NCBI RefSeq assembly: GCF_002933875.1
Contig: NZ_BFAV01000073.1
Coordinates: 1-64,000 of the forward strand
Length of the DNA: 64,000 bases
Direction: 5' to 3'
Source: Desulfocucumis palustris
GTDB taxonomy: Bacteria > Bacillota > Desulfotomaculia > Desulfotomaculales > Desulfocucumaceae
Shown: positions 52,041-61,193 of the stretch, piece after piece
How positions within the stretch are numbered: position 1 is the stretch's first letter
Layout of the letters: each line of letters starts with the position of its first letter
The notes under the pieces: model-generated
Told to the model about the DNA's origin: nothing
The model's input: only the letters and a program-made list of their open reading frames with translations
The model's database searches: none
Made by a program: the position numbers and the translations under genes

Positions 52041-53426
52041 ATGTTAGACTGCACGCCGAAGGAAATAAAAGAACGCAGCGGCGGTATGATCAACCCGGCC
52101 AAGACCTGCCAGCCCATCGGGGCCATGTACGCCGCCCTGGGCATTCATAACTGCATGCCCCACAGCCACGGCTCCCAGGGCTGCTGCTCCTATCACAGGA
52201 TGCACCTCACCCGGCACTTCCGGGACCCGGTTATGGCCACAACCAGTTCCTTTACCGAGGGCGCTTCGGTTTTCGGGGGTGGCGCCAATTTAAAAACTTC
52301 CATTAAAAACGTTTTTGCCATATACAATCCCGACATTATGGCGGTGCATACCACCTGTCTTTCCGAAACCATCGGGGATGATATTCCCAGTCTGATTAAA
52401 TCCGCCGAGATACCGGAGGGTAAACTGGTAATTCATGCCAACACCCCCAGCTACCAGGGGTCGCACATCACCGGCTTTTCCAATATGACCAAGGGTATGG
52501 TCAGTTACCTTTCCGAGGCCACCACCGATGTGAAAAAGGAGCAGGTCAACATAATCCCCGGGTTTGTCAACCCCGGAGATATGCGGGAAATTAAAAAAAT
52601 GGCGCAAATGATGGGGGCAAAATTCATAATGTTCCCCGATACCTCCGGGGTTCTGGACTCGCCCATGACCGGCCAGTTCAACATGTATCCCAGGGGCGGC
52701 GCCAGGGTGGAGGCCATCAGGGATGCCGGCAACTCAAAACTCACCCTGGCCCTGGGCACCTACGCCTCCGCCGATGCGGCCATTCAGCTGGAAAGAAAGT
52801 GCAGGGTGCCGTCCCTGACATTAAAAACCCCCATTGGCGTAAAGGCCACGGATGAGTTCCTGATGACTCTCCGGCAGGCCTTTGCCCGGGAGATCCCCGG
52901 CGAGCTGGAGGAGGAGAGGGGGCAACTGGTGGACATTATGGTGGATACCCATTACCACTTTTATGGTAAAAGGGTGGCCATATTCGGGGACCCGGATATC
53001 ATCATAGCCCTTACCGAGTTTGTGACGGGCCTGGGCATGAAGCCGGTATACGTACTGACCGGAACCCCGGGGGGAACAATCGGCGGACCCCAGGATATTT
53101 TTGAAAAGGAAATAAAGAGCATTCTGGAGCAGGCCGGAGTCCAGGGCAAGGCAAAGGCCTCGGGGGACTTATTCCAGCTGCACCAGTGGATTAAAAACGA
53201 ACCGGTGGACCTGCTGATGGGCAACACCTACGGAAAGTATATCGCCAGGGCGGAGGATATCCCCTTTGTCAGGGTCGGTTTCCCCATACTGGACAGAAGC
53301 GTCCAGACATATCTTCCCATAACAGGCTACAGGGGAGCCATGAGGCTTTTGGAAATGATCAGCAACGCCCTGCTGGACAGGGTGGACAGGGACGCCGCGG
53401 ACGAGGACTTTGAACTGGTAATGTAA
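52041..53426 (+). CDS. nifK: nitrogenase MoFe protein beta subunit NifK
   Basis: 461 residues, the short form lacking the N-terminal extension of Azotobacter NifK. P-cluster ligands are C23 (KTCQPIGAMYAALG), C48 (GSQGCCSYHR) and C106 (TTCLSETIGDD); the Ser of NTPSYQGSH corresponds to the redox-active P-cluster Ser. It forms the alpha2-beta2 dinitrogenase with NifD. AAGGAG before ATG 52041; a gap of 69 bases follows nifD. Confidence 0.97.
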   Translation: MLDCTPKEIKERSGGMINPAKTCQPIGAMYAALGIHNCMPHSHGSQGCCSYHRMHLTRHFRDPVMATTSSFTEGASVFGGGANLKTSIKNVFAIYNPDIMAVHTTCLSETIGDDIPSLIKSAEIPEGKLVIHANTPSYQGSHITGFSNMTKGMVSYLSEATTDVKKEQVNIIPGFVNPGDMREIKKMAQMMGAKFIMFPDTSGVLDSPMTGQFNMYPRGGARVEAIRDAGNSKLTLALGTYASADAAIQLERKCRVPSLTLKTPIGVKATDEFLMTLRQAFAREIPGELEEERGQLVDIMVDTHYHFYGKRVAIFGDPDIIIALTEFVTGLGMKPVYVLTGTPGGTIGGPQDIFEKEIKSILEQAGVQGKAKASGDLFQLHQWIKNEPVDLLMGNTYGKYIARAEDIPFVRVGFPILDRSVQTYLPITGYRGAMRLLEMISNALLDRVDRDAADEDFELVM

Positions 53427-53454
53427 TAAAAAAATTTGAAAGACGTGATTAATT

Positions 53455-54801
53455 ATGAAGGCGGCTGAACCGGCAGGCATTATCGTGGAGGAAAGAAGTG
53501 ACTTTATACGCACCAAGGGCAGGCAGAAGCAGCAGTTGAAATGCGACGCCGACAGCATAGCGGGGTGCGTTAGCCAGAGGGCCTGTGTGTACTGCGGCGC
53601 CAGGGTTGTTTTAAATCCGGTCACAGACGCAATCCACCTGGTGCACGGTCCCATAGGCTGCTCCAGCTACACCTGGGACATAAGGGGAAGCCTGAGCAGC
53701 AGCGCGGATTTGTACAGGTTCAGCTTCTCCACCGACCTTAAGGAGCATGACGTTATTTTCGGCGGGGAGAAAAAATTGGCCAGGGCAATAGATGAGCTGG
53801 TTCAAAAGTATCCTTCAAAATTGGTATTCGTCTATTCCACCTGCATTGTAGGGGTTATCGGGGACGATTTGGAGGCGGTGTGCAAGGCTGCCGCCCAAAG
53901 GCACGGTATTGAAGTCATCCCCGTGCAGTCCAGCGGCTTTATCGGCAATAAATCAGCCGGTTACAGGGCCGCCTGCGACGCCCTGTTAAGGCTGCTCAGG
54001 CCGCCGGAGGGAAAAGGCCTGGCCAAAACCAGGAGCATTAACTATCTGGGGGATTTCAACCTGGCCGGAGAGGTCTGGATAATAAAAAACTATTTGAAAG
54101 AAATGGGCGTGGAGGTCAATGTGGCCTTCACCGGGGATTCCAATTACACGTCTTTGAAAAAAGCCGCCAGGGCTTCGCTGAATATAGTCCAGTGCGCCGG
54201 GTCAATGTATTATCTGGCGGAAAAAATGGAGGAGCTATACGGGATTCCCCATATGAACATATCCTTTCTGGGCCTGGAGGACACCTCCGCCTCCCTTAGA
54301 AAAATAGCTGCGGCCTTTGGGGATGCGGCTATCATGAGTAAAACCGAGGAATTGATTGCCCGGGAAACAGCCCGGGTAAAGGATGCCATCCAGTGGTACC
54401 GCCGCAAAATGGAAGGTAAAAAGGCGGCCATATATGTCGGCGGGGGGTTTAAGGCCATTTCCCTAATCAAGCAGTTCAGGGAAATAGGCATCGACGTGGT
54501 GATGATAGGAACCCAGACCGGCAGGCAGGAAGAGTACGATACCATTACCGACCTGGTGGACGACGGCACGGTTATTCTGGATGACGCCAACCCTTCCGAA
54601 CTGGAAAAGTTCATGACGGAAAAGGGCGCCCACCTGCTGGTGGGAGGGGTTAAGGAAAGACCCCTGGCCTACAAACTGGGGATGGCCTTTATTGACCACA
54701 ATCACGACCGCAAGCATCCTTTAAGCGGATTTGTGGGAGCGGTGAATTTCGCCGGGGAGGTTTATTCAACGCTCTGTTCTCCGGTCTGGAATTATATCTG
54801 A
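53455..54801 (+). CDS. nifE: nitrogenase cofactor scaffold subunit NifE
   Basis: A 448-residue NifD paralogue with the cluster-binding Cys pattern (QRACVYCGARVVL, GPIGCSSYTW, YSTCIVGVIGDD) and a Cys-containing IVQCAGSMYYL where NifD has its cofactor Cys. The NifEN complex converts the NifB product into FeMo-cofactor. It follows nifK by 28 bases with a weak site (AAGACGTGATT). After the stop, a repeat-bearing gap of 186 bases precedes nifN. Confidence 0.95.
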   Translation: MKAAEPAGIIVEERSDFIRTKGRQKQQLKCDADSIAGCVSQRACVYCGARVVLNPVTDAIHLVHGPIGCSSYTWDIRGSLSSSADLYRFSFSTDLKEHDVIFGGEKKLARAIDELVQKYPSKLVFVYSTCIVGVIGDDLEAVCKAAAQRHGIEVIPVQSSGFIGNKSAGYRAACDALLRLLRPPEGKGLAKTRSINYLGDFNLAGEVWIIKNYLKEMGVEVNVAFTGDSNYTSLKKAARASLNIVQCAGSMYYLAEKMEELYGIPHMNISFLGLEDTSASLRKIAAAFGDAAIMSKTEELIARETARVKDAIQWYRRKMEGKKAAIYVGGGFKAISLIKQFREIGIDVVMIGTQTGRQEEYDTITDLVDDGTVILDDANPSELEKFMTEKGAHLLVGGVKERPLAYKLGMAFIDHNHDRKHPLSGFVGAVNFAGEVYSTLCSPVWNYI

Positions 54802-54858
54802 TTCAATGTCTGCCCGTTACCTGCACGGCACTCTTATCGGTAGATTGAGATGTGAAAA

Positions 54859-54951
54859 GTCAGAAGTGAGAAGTGATAATACAAAAAGGAATTGACTTTT
54901 GCCAATTTTCTTCAAAGAAACCCACTTCCAACCTCTCACTTCTCACTTCCC
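54859..54951. repeat. hairpin repeat between nifE and nifN (related to the rnpB insert)
   Basis: CAGAAGTGAGAAGTGA and CTCTCACTTCTCACTTCC are inverted arms around an AT-rich loop containing AATTGACTTTTGCCAATT. The arms match those of the insert at 21311-21412. No gene lies in 54802-54987. Confidence 0.65.
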
Positions 54952-54987
54952 AGATGGGGGCGGCCCCTTTAGCACGGGAGGGTTATT

Positions 54988-56355
54988 ATGAAAAACCAGT
55001 CATACCGCAATGTGAACGAGAATCCCTGCAACATGTGCATGCCCATGGGCGGCATATTGCCCTTCAAGGGCATTGAAAGGTCAATGGTTATCATTCACGG
55101 TTCCCAGGGGTGCAGCACTTACATGCGCAGGCATATTGCCGAGCACTTTAACGAGCCCATTGATGTGGCCTCGTCTTCTCTGAATGAAAAGGGCACTATT
55201 TACGGAGGAGAAAAAAATTTAAAGCAGGGCCTGGATAATCTTATTAAACTTTATAATCCCGGAATGATAGGTATTTTAACCACCTGCCTGGCGGAGACCA
55301 TAGGTGAGGATATAGACAGGATAGCCGCGGAATATAAGGCTGAAAGAGGACTTGACCGTCTACCCCTGATTACCGTGCCCACTCCCGGTTATGGCGGCGC
55401 CCACAGCGAGGGTTACTGGCTGGCGGTGAAAAGAATTATTGCCTCCGTAGCTGAAAAGACCCGGCTTCATTCCAGGGTTAACGTGATAGTTCCCAATATC
55501 AGCCCCGCGGATATAAGGGAAATAAAAAGAATACTGCAGCTAATGAAGGTGGATTACACCCTGTGCCCGGATTTTTCGGACACCCTGGACCGCCCCTTCG
55601 TTAAACCCTATGTGAAAATTCCCGAAGGCGGCACCAGGATTGAAGATATAGCGGCCATGCCCGGGGCTCCGGTCACCATACAAATGGGTGTTACGGTGGA
55701 TGAGGGCATGTCTCCGGGGAAATACCTGGAAGAGGAATTCGGGGTGCCCCTGGTCAACGTGCCCATACCCATGGGTGTCAGGGCAACCGATGCCTTTTTG
55801 GATACCCTGAGACATCTTACCGGCAGGGAAAGGCCTGATATTCTGGAAGCGGAGAGGGGCAGGCTGCTGGATTGCATGATCGACTCCCATAAATACAATT
55901 TTCAGGGCAGGAGCGTTATATTCGGAGACCCGGAAATTGTGTACGCCGTGGCTTCCACCTGTATGGAAAACGGCATTTATCCCGTGGTGGCGGCCACCGG
56001 CAGCAAAGGGGCGAAATTTTCCGAAGCCATCAAAAAGATACTGGCCGGCTGCCCTGATGAAACGGATATATTAAATGAGGCCGATTTTACCGGAATAAGG
56101 GAAAAAAGCAGGCAGCGGGGGGCCAACATTGCCATAGGGCATTCGGACGGTAAATTTCTTACCGAAAGGGAGGGAATACCCCTGGTCAGGATAGGTTTCC
56201 CCATTCATGACCGGGTGGGGGGCCAGAGACTGCTGTCGGTGGGCTATACCGGCACCGGCATGTTTTTGGACCGGGTCACCAATACCCTGCTGGAGAGAAA
56301 GCACAGCAATTACCGGGCTGCCATGTATGAAAAATATTATACCGGCACCGCCTGA
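54988..56355 (+). CDS. nifN: nitrogenase cofactor scaffold subunit NifN
   Basis: A 455-residue NifK paralogue with Cys ligands in NPCNMCMPMGG, GSQGCSTYMRRH and LTTCLAETIGED. It pairs with NifE as the cofactor assembly scaffold. GGGAGGG precedes ATG 54988. The gap from nifE carries the GAAGTGAGA repeat, yet no terminator with a T run is seen, so transcription probably continues. Confidence 0.94.
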   Translation: MKNQSYRNVNENPCNMCMPMGGILPFKGIERSMVIIHGSQGCSTYMRRHIAEHFNEPIDVASSSLNEKGTIYGGEKNLKQGLDNLIKLYNPGMIGILTTCLAETIGEDIDRIAAEYKAERGLDRLPLITVPTPGYGGAHSEGYWLAVKRIIASVAEKTRLHSRVNVIVPNISPADIREIKRILQLMKVDYTLCPDFSDTLDRPFVKPYVKIPEGGTRIEDIAAMPGAPVTIQMGVTVDEGMSPGKYLEEEFGVPLVNVPIPMGVRATDAFLDTLRHLTGRERPDILEAERGRLLDCMIDSHKYNFQGRSVIFGDPEIVYAVASTCMENGIYPVVAATGSKGAKFSEAIKKILAGCPDETDILNEADFTGIREKSRQRGANIAIGHSDGKFLTEREGIPLVRIGFPIHDRVGGQRLLSVGYTGTGMFLDRVTNTLLERKHSNYRAAMYEKYYTGTA

Positions 56356-56422
56356 TAAAGAAGCGCCTTTGGGAATCGAGAAAGCTGAAAACCACTCGAA
56401 TGGAAGGTTGGGGTGAAATATA

Positions 56423-57373
56423 ATGGATTGCCAGTGCGCCCGCAAACAAGGCCACGATTTGAATAACGACGCCGTATCCGCTGATTTGTTGCGGCAAACG
56501 GACAGGCATCCCTGTTACTCCTTTGACGCCCACCACAAATATGCCAGAATGCATGTGCCCGTGGCGCCCAAATGCAATATCAGCTGCAACTACTGCAACC
56601 GTAAATTTGACTGCGTTAATGAAAGCAGGCCCGGGGTAACCAGCGAAATTCTGACACCGGAAAGGGCGCTGCAAAAATTTAATCTGGTCAGGGAAAAACT
56701 GTCCGCTTTGAGTGTGGTGGGAATAGCCGGACCGGGCGACGCGCTGGCCAACTGGGCAGAAACCAGAAGGACTATTGAATTGGTCAAACAGTCAGCTCCC
56801 GATATTATATTCTGTTTATCAACCAACGGCCTGCTGCTCCCGGAATACGCCGGTGAAATCGCAGAGCTGGGGGTAAAGCACGTAACCGTCACCGTAAACA
56901 GTCTCGACCCGGAAATAGGGCGGAATATATATAAATATGTAAATTATAAAGGGAAAAGGTACCAGGGAAAGGAAGCCGCCGCCAGGCTCATGGCAAACCA
57001 GCTGGCCGGCATTGAACTATTGGTCCGCAGCGGTATGCTGGTAAAAGTCAATATTGTAATGATTAAAAATATCAACGACACCCATATCCCTGATATTGTC
57101 AAAAAGGTCAAGGAACTGGGGGCCTTCATAACCAACATTATGCCGTTGATACCCGCCCCGGGCAGCGCCTTTGCCGATTTTCCCGGGACCGATACGCAGG
57201 AATTAAACCACATGAGAAATATCTGCCAGGCCGATTTGAGGCAAATGTATCACTGCAGGCAGTGCAGGGCCGACGCCATCGGACTCCTGGGAGATGACAG
57301 GTCCTTTGAGTTCAGACTGCCGGCCGAGGATAATGATATCTCCCCGGCAGAGGCTGTAAAAGAAGCTGTTTAA
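56423..57373 (+). CDS. nifB: FeMo-cofactor biosynthesis radical SAM protein NifB, short form
   Basis: A 316-residue radical SAM enzyme that fuses two [4Fe-4S] clusters and inserts a carbide to give NifB-co. The radical SAM cluster is C51/C55/C58 (CNISCNYCNRKFDC), with an ESRPGV segment and a C-terminal CRQCRADAIGLLG. It lacks the NifX-like C-terminal domain of proteobacterial NifB, as in methanogens and many clostridia. GGGGTGAAATATA precedes the ATG. It follows nifN by 67 bases. Confidence 0.96.
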   Translation: MDCQCARKQGHDLNNDAVSADLLRQTDRHPCYSFDAHHKYARMHVPVAPKCNISCNYCNRKFDCVNESRPGVTSEILTPERALQKFNLVREKLSALSVVGIAGPGDALANWAETRRTIELVKQSAPDIIFCLSTNGLLLPEYAGEIAELGVKHVTVTVNSLDPEIGRNIYKYVNYKGKRYQGKEAAARLMANQLAGIELLVRSGMLVKVNIVMIKNINDTHIPDIVKKVKELGAFITNIMPLIPAPGSAFADFPGTDTQELNHMRNICQADLRQMYHCRQCRADAIGLLGDDRSFEFRLPAEDNDISPAEAVKEAV

Positions 57374-57389
57374 AGGATGTGAGCAATTA

Positions 57390-57698
57390 ATGAATAAACC
57401 CAAATACCATATATTTGTATGCACCAGCTCAAGGCCCAACGGTCAGCAGAAGGGTTTTTGCCATACCAAGGCCGCGGTGGAACTGGTGAGCGGCTTTATG
57501 GAGGAGATTGAGGAGAGAGGCCTGGGCGGCGAGGTTTTTGTTTCCAATACCGGTTGTTTCGGCCTTTGCGAAAAGGGGCCCATCGTTGTGGTTTATCCGG
57601 ATAACGTATGGTATGGGTCGGTAACCGCCGGGGATGTGGAGGCAATAATGGATGAACATATCGAAGGCGGCAGTCCGGTCAAACGCCTGGAATTATAG
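57390..57698 (+). CDS. thioredoxin-like [2Fe-2S] ferredoxin
   Basis: A 102-residue protein with four cluster Cys, C11 (FVCTSSRP), C24 (GFCHTK), C56 and C60 (NTGCFGLCEKGP), the pattern of thioredoxin-fold [2Fe-2S] ferredoxins related to the Clostridium pasteurianum and Azotobacter FeSII/2Fe-2S proteins. In the latter a protein of this type protects or docks with the MoFe protein. It is 16 bases downstream of nifB, clearly in the nif operon. Confidence 0.9.
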   Translation: MNKPKYHIFVCTSSRPNGQQKGFCHTKAAVELVSGFMEEIEERGLGGEVFVSNTGCFGLCEKGPIVVVYPDNVWYGSVTAGDVEAIMDEHIEGGSPVKRLEL

Positions 57699-57734
57699 CC
57701 AGCCACCGGTTGCCCGCAGGGAGGAGTTTTGATA

Positions 57735-58373
57735 ATGCCTAAGGATATTGCGGTTTTCGTTGATAAAAACGGGTACGCGGCTTCCCTGAACGAGCCGGGA
57801 AAACTGATTGTTTTTAGAAAGAAGATGGGGAAATGGAGCACCCTCAGGGAGAAGGAATTTTCCCTGGAGAATACCCTGGAAATGAAGGAACTGCGCCGGA
57901 AAATGGGAGAAATTCTGTTTTTTCTGCAAGACTGTAAAACCATAGTGGGCTCCACCATAGTTGGCATACCCTATTTTGAACTGGAGAAGTCGCATTTCAG
58001 CATCTGGGAGTATGAAGGTAAAGCGTTGGAGATGCTGGATTACGTGCTGGAAAGGGAAGAGGAGGCGGAAGGAGAGAAGGCGGTTAAGGGGGAAATAAAG
58101 GTGCAAACCGCCCCTGTGGAATATGCCCCCGGCTGTTACCGGATTTCCCTGAAGGAAATTCAGGAAGGCGGCACCGGCGTTACTTCCAAGCAGGCTTTGC
58201 TGCCCTTTCTGCGCAAAGGCAGGTTCTATTCTCTGGAAATACTATGTTCCCATATTCCTCCCTGGCTGGAGGCCGAGCTGACCATCAACAGCCTGGACGC
58301 CGGGACTGAGAAGACCGGTGCCGGAGATATAAGGATAACCATAAGCAAAAAGTGCTGTCAAAATTGTAATTGA
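57735..58373 (+). CDS. AnfO-family nitrogenase accessory protein
   Basis: About 212 residues. It matches the AnfO family known from Fe-only nitrogenase clusters: an IAVFVDKNGYAASLNEPG start, DCKTIVGSTIVGIPYFELEK, and the strongly conserved TSKQALLPFLRKGRFYSLEI followed by CSHIPPWLEAEL. The C-terminus ends CCQNCN. Its biochemical role is unknown. No anfHDGK genes are present here, so it serves the Mo-type system or an unseen locus. ATG 57735 is chosen after GGGAGGAG; the TTG at 57729 is too close to it. Confidence 0.85.
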   Translation: MPKDIAVFVDKNGYAASLNEPGKLIVFRKKMGKWSTLREKEFSLENTLEMKELRRKMGEILFFLQDCKTIVGSTIVGIPYFELEKSHFSIWEYEGKALEMLDYVLEREEEAEGEKAVKGEIKVQTAPVEYAPGCYRISLKEIQEGGTGVTSKQALLPFLRKGRFYSLEILCSHIPPWLEAELTINSLDAGTEKTGAGDIRITISKKCCQNCN

Positions 58374-58382
58374 AATTGTTTT

Positions 58383-58440
58383 GGCCGGGCCGGCCGAAGG
58401 GGTATCATTCGGATGCCCCCGGCGCCCGGCTGGCCCGGCC
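58383..58440 (+). terminator. GC-rich hairpin after the AnfO gene
   Basis: GGCCGGGCC (58383-58391) pairs with GGCCCGGCC (58432-58440), with further inner pairing. No T run follows. It probably marks the end of the main nif transcript. Confidence 0.6.
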
Positions 58441-58604
58441 GTCAATTATATACATTTTATAATATTTAACTATGTGCTACAATATGGAAAGGGTTTTTTA
58501 TTATAGCGCTGAATCCGTTTATATGGAAGCATTGTTGTAAATAGCCGGTTGAATTGTTTTTTTATGCTTTATTAGTGACGTAATTATTAGTTGCAGGTGC
58601 CCGC

Positions 58605-59843
58605 ATGGAATTGTTACGTGAAAATATTGGCATTGGCCAGATTATTGAAAATGAGAGTATTAAAATACATTTCCAGCCGCTGATATCGGTTAAGAAAAAA
58701 TCCGTGATCGGCCTTGAGGCGTTATGCAGGGGTATTGCCCCGGATAACGGGGCTATTATTCCACCTGATATCATTTTTAGCGCAGCCAGGGAAGCCGGTT
58801 TGATAATTGAACTGGACAGGTTGTGCAGAAAAAAGGCCCTGGAGAGTTATAAAAAAATATATGATATCAACAGCGAAATTCTACTCTTTCTGAATTTTGA
58901 CACATCAATATTAGATATGGGTGTGGTGGGTTCAGGCAAAATAATGCAAATTGTGACTGACCTGGGCATTAATCCCGGCAATGTGGTGATAGAAATAGTC
59001 GAGTCCAAGGTCAACGATGTTCCCGCTTTAAAAGAATTTATCATCAGGCACAAGGATTACGGCTTTTTAATCGCCCTGGACGATGTGGGGGCGGGGCATT
59101 CCAATCTGGACAGAATACCTTTGGTGCGCCCGGATATCATGAAAATTGACAGGCTTTTGATCCGGGATATGGATAAAAAATATTATAAACAGGAAACCTT
59201 TAAATCACTGGTCAATCTCTCCAGGAAAATTGGAGCCCTGGTGGTGGCGGAGGGAGTGGAAAACGAGCCCGAGGCTATATGCGCTCTTGAACTGGGAGCG
59301 GATATGCTTCAGGGTTATTACATCGCCAGACCCGGGGACATATCCGGGGTTTCCGTAAACCGCTATGACAGTAAAATGGAGTACCTGGCGGTTAAATACA
59401 AAAGCCATCTGTCCCAGAGGATTAAACACGAAAGGCAGAAGCGGGACGATTATGTGAGGATTATTGATATGATTATCAGTGATCTGTCACAAACCGCGGT
59501 AATTAATTTTGATTTCGAGCTGGAAAGGATAGTAAACAGGTATCCTTTTCTTGAATGTATATATATTTTGGATACGTCCGGGATTCAAATCACCGATACT
59601 TTCTGCAACAGCTCCCATCTTCCCAGAAACAAAAAGTTGATTTTCAGTCCGGCCAAAAAGGGTGCGGAACACTCGCTTAAAGATTATTATTACCTGTTTA
59701 TAAATTTGGGGTACGGCAAGTATACCACAGAGCCCTACATATCCCTGGCCTCCGGTAATTTGTGCATCACCGTCTCGTCATTCTTCATTGATGTGAATAA
59801 CAACAAATATATATTGTGCATAGACTTCAACCAGGACTATTAA
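58605..59843 (+). CDS. EAL-domain protein, putative c-di-GMP phosphodiesterase
   Basis: A 412-residue protein. The EAL domain (about 15-240) has LEALCRG (the EAL motif), FLNFDTS with the Asn-Phe pair, EIVES, LDDVGAGHSN and VAEGVEN, so the metal and substrate ligands are present. Residues about 270-412 form a second domain like the sensory PDC/DUF regions found after EAL in Firmicutes (YPFLECIYILD then ITDTFCNSS). There is no membrane helix. It lies between AnfO and nifV on the same strand. Confidence 0.9.
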   Translation: MELLRENIGIGQIIENESIKIHFQPLISVKKKSVIGLEALCRGIAPDNGAIIPPDIIFSAAREAGLIIELDRLCRKKALESYKKIYDINSEILLFLNFDTSILDMGVVGSGKIMQIVTDLGINPGNVVIEIVESKVNDVPALKEFIIRHKDYGFLIALDDVGAGHSNLDRIPLVRPDIMKIDRLLIRDMDKKYYKQETFKSLVNLSRKIGALVVAEGVENEPEAICALELGADMLQGYYIARPGDISGVSVNRYDSKMEYLAVKYKSHLSQRIKHERQKRDDYVRIIDMIISDLSQTAVINFDFELERIVNRYPFLECIYILDTSGIQITDTFCNSSHLPRNKKLIFSPAKKGAEHSLKDYYYLFINLGYGKYTTEPYISLASGNLCITVSSFFIDVNNNKYILCIDFNQDY

Positions 59844-60019
59844 TATGAAATTCCTCCGCCCTGCCGGTTTCGCGTGATACCCGCCAAATATCATTCCGTT
59901 CATTTTGCCAACCTGTTTTTTTAAAGACCCGTGCATTCAGCATAAAGTTTAAGTTGATTTTTCCGTCGCCGCCCGGCATTGCCCGTATATTTAATGGAGT
60001 TACAGCAGGGAGATATGCC

Positions 60020-60856
60020 ATGAGTGATTTATTTCTGGTGGACACCACCCTGAGGGACGGAGAGCAGGCTCCGGGTGTGGTATTTAATTTAAGAGAAAAA
60101 ATAACCATCGCCCGTCTTCTGGATTTGTGCGGGGTGGATATAATAGAGGCGGGTACTCCCGCCATGGGGGAAACTGAGCAGTCCGCCATATCAGCCATTG
60201 CCGGTCTGGGTTTAAGGGCAAGGATAACAACCTGGAATAGAATGGTTCCCGCCGACATCAGGGCATCCCTGGAGTGCGGGGTCAAAGACGTGCACATCTC
60301 CGCCCCGGTTTCCGGCATTCAAATTAGGTACAAACTGCAAAAGACCAGGCAGTGGGTGCTTGACCGCACCCGGGAGGCCGTAAGGTTTGCCAGGGATTGC
60401 GGCTGCAATATTTCGGTGGGGGCGGAGGACGCGTCCAGGGCCGATCCCCTGTTTCTTGAGGAATTTGCCCGGGCCGCCCGGGAGGAGGGAGCCCGCCGCC
60501 TTAGATATGCGGACACGGTTGGGGTGCTTTACCCCCTGGCCGTCTATGAAAGATTGAGCGCTTTGGGGGAGAAAAAAATAATGGAGATTGAGTTTCACGG
60601 CCATAATGACTTCGGCATGGCAGTGGCCAATTCCATTGCGGCCGTGAAGGCCGGGATTAAATACGTCGATACCACCGTGGGGGGGCTGGGGGAGAGAGCC
60701 GGCAACGCTGATATGAAAAAGTTTATCCAGGCCCTGGCACTGATGAAAATTCACAATACCGGGTGGAAACACGGCTTTCTACACAGGCTGGAGCAATATG
60801 TGGCAACGGCGGCCAACAGGACGGCTCCGGGGGAAGAATTGAAGAAGACAGTTTAA
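60020..60856 (+). CDS. nifV: homocitrate synthase NifV, catalytic domain only
   Basis: A TIM-barrel acyltransferase of 278 residues: DTTLRDGEQAPGV at 8-20 with the metal and substrate residues, IEAGTPAMGETE, and HGHNDFGMAVAN with the metal-binding HxH. Homocitrate is the organic ligand of FeMo-cofactor. The usual roughly 380-residue enzyme has a further C-terminal communication region that is missing here; the frame ends at TAA after ANRTAPGEELKKTV. Clostridium pasteurianum splits NifV into two genes, but no second part is found here. GGGAGATATGCC fixes ATG 60020. Confidence 0.85.
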   Translation: MSDLFLVDTTLRDGEQAPGVVFNLREKITIARLLDLCGVDIIEAGTPAMGETEQSAISAIAGLGLRARITTWNRMVPADIRASLECGVKDVHISAPVSGIQIRYKLQKTRQWVLDRTREAVRFARDCGCNISVGAEDASRADPLFLEEFARAAREEGARRLRYADTVGVLYPLAVYERLSALGEKKIMEIEFHGHNDFGMAVANSIAAVKAGIKYVDTTVGGLGERAGNADMKKFIQALALMKIHNTGWKHGFLHRLEQYVATAANRTAPGEELKKTV

Positions 60857-61193
60857 CGTAACTTACCGGCAGCCTTCCACTGCTCCGGTCATAGAAAGCG
60901 GTTCCGGAGAAAGCAATATTTTAAAGAGGAGATGAAATATCGGAGCGGTGTAAAAAGCATGCTTTGTAAATCAACATTACCTTTAGGGGCTGCGGGTCTG
61001 GGGGCTTGCCGGCCCCTGTTTTATTTATAGTATCTGTTTTAATAATGCCGGATCCGCCTAAATTTGATAAAATTTTTATATTTTTATACAGAATTTTTGA
61101 TAAAATTAATTTATATTTAATATGCTCAAAAACGGTAGAACAGGAGTTATTTAGTTAACCCTGGCATCCGGGTTGCCATACCGGGGGAATAAG
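60857..61193. other. 337-base region between nifV and the LuxR-type gene
   Basis: It contains a possible 33-residue ORF (ATG 60932, site AAAGAGGAG) with little to support it, a terminator-like hairpin at 60985-61017 and an AT-rich promoter-like part at 61050-61130. Confidence 0.5.
60985..61017 (+). terminator. terminator downstream of nifV
   Basis: AGGGGC (60985-60990) pairs with GCCCCT (61012-61017) with inner G/C pairing, followed by GTTTTATTTAT. Confidence 0.6.

Noticed and set aside
50331-56355. Alternative (V or Fe-only) nitrogenase
   Set aside because: NifD/NifK carry the Mo-type ligand pattern, nifE/nifN/nifV are present and no delta-subunit (anfG/vnfG) gene is found, despite the AnfO gene.
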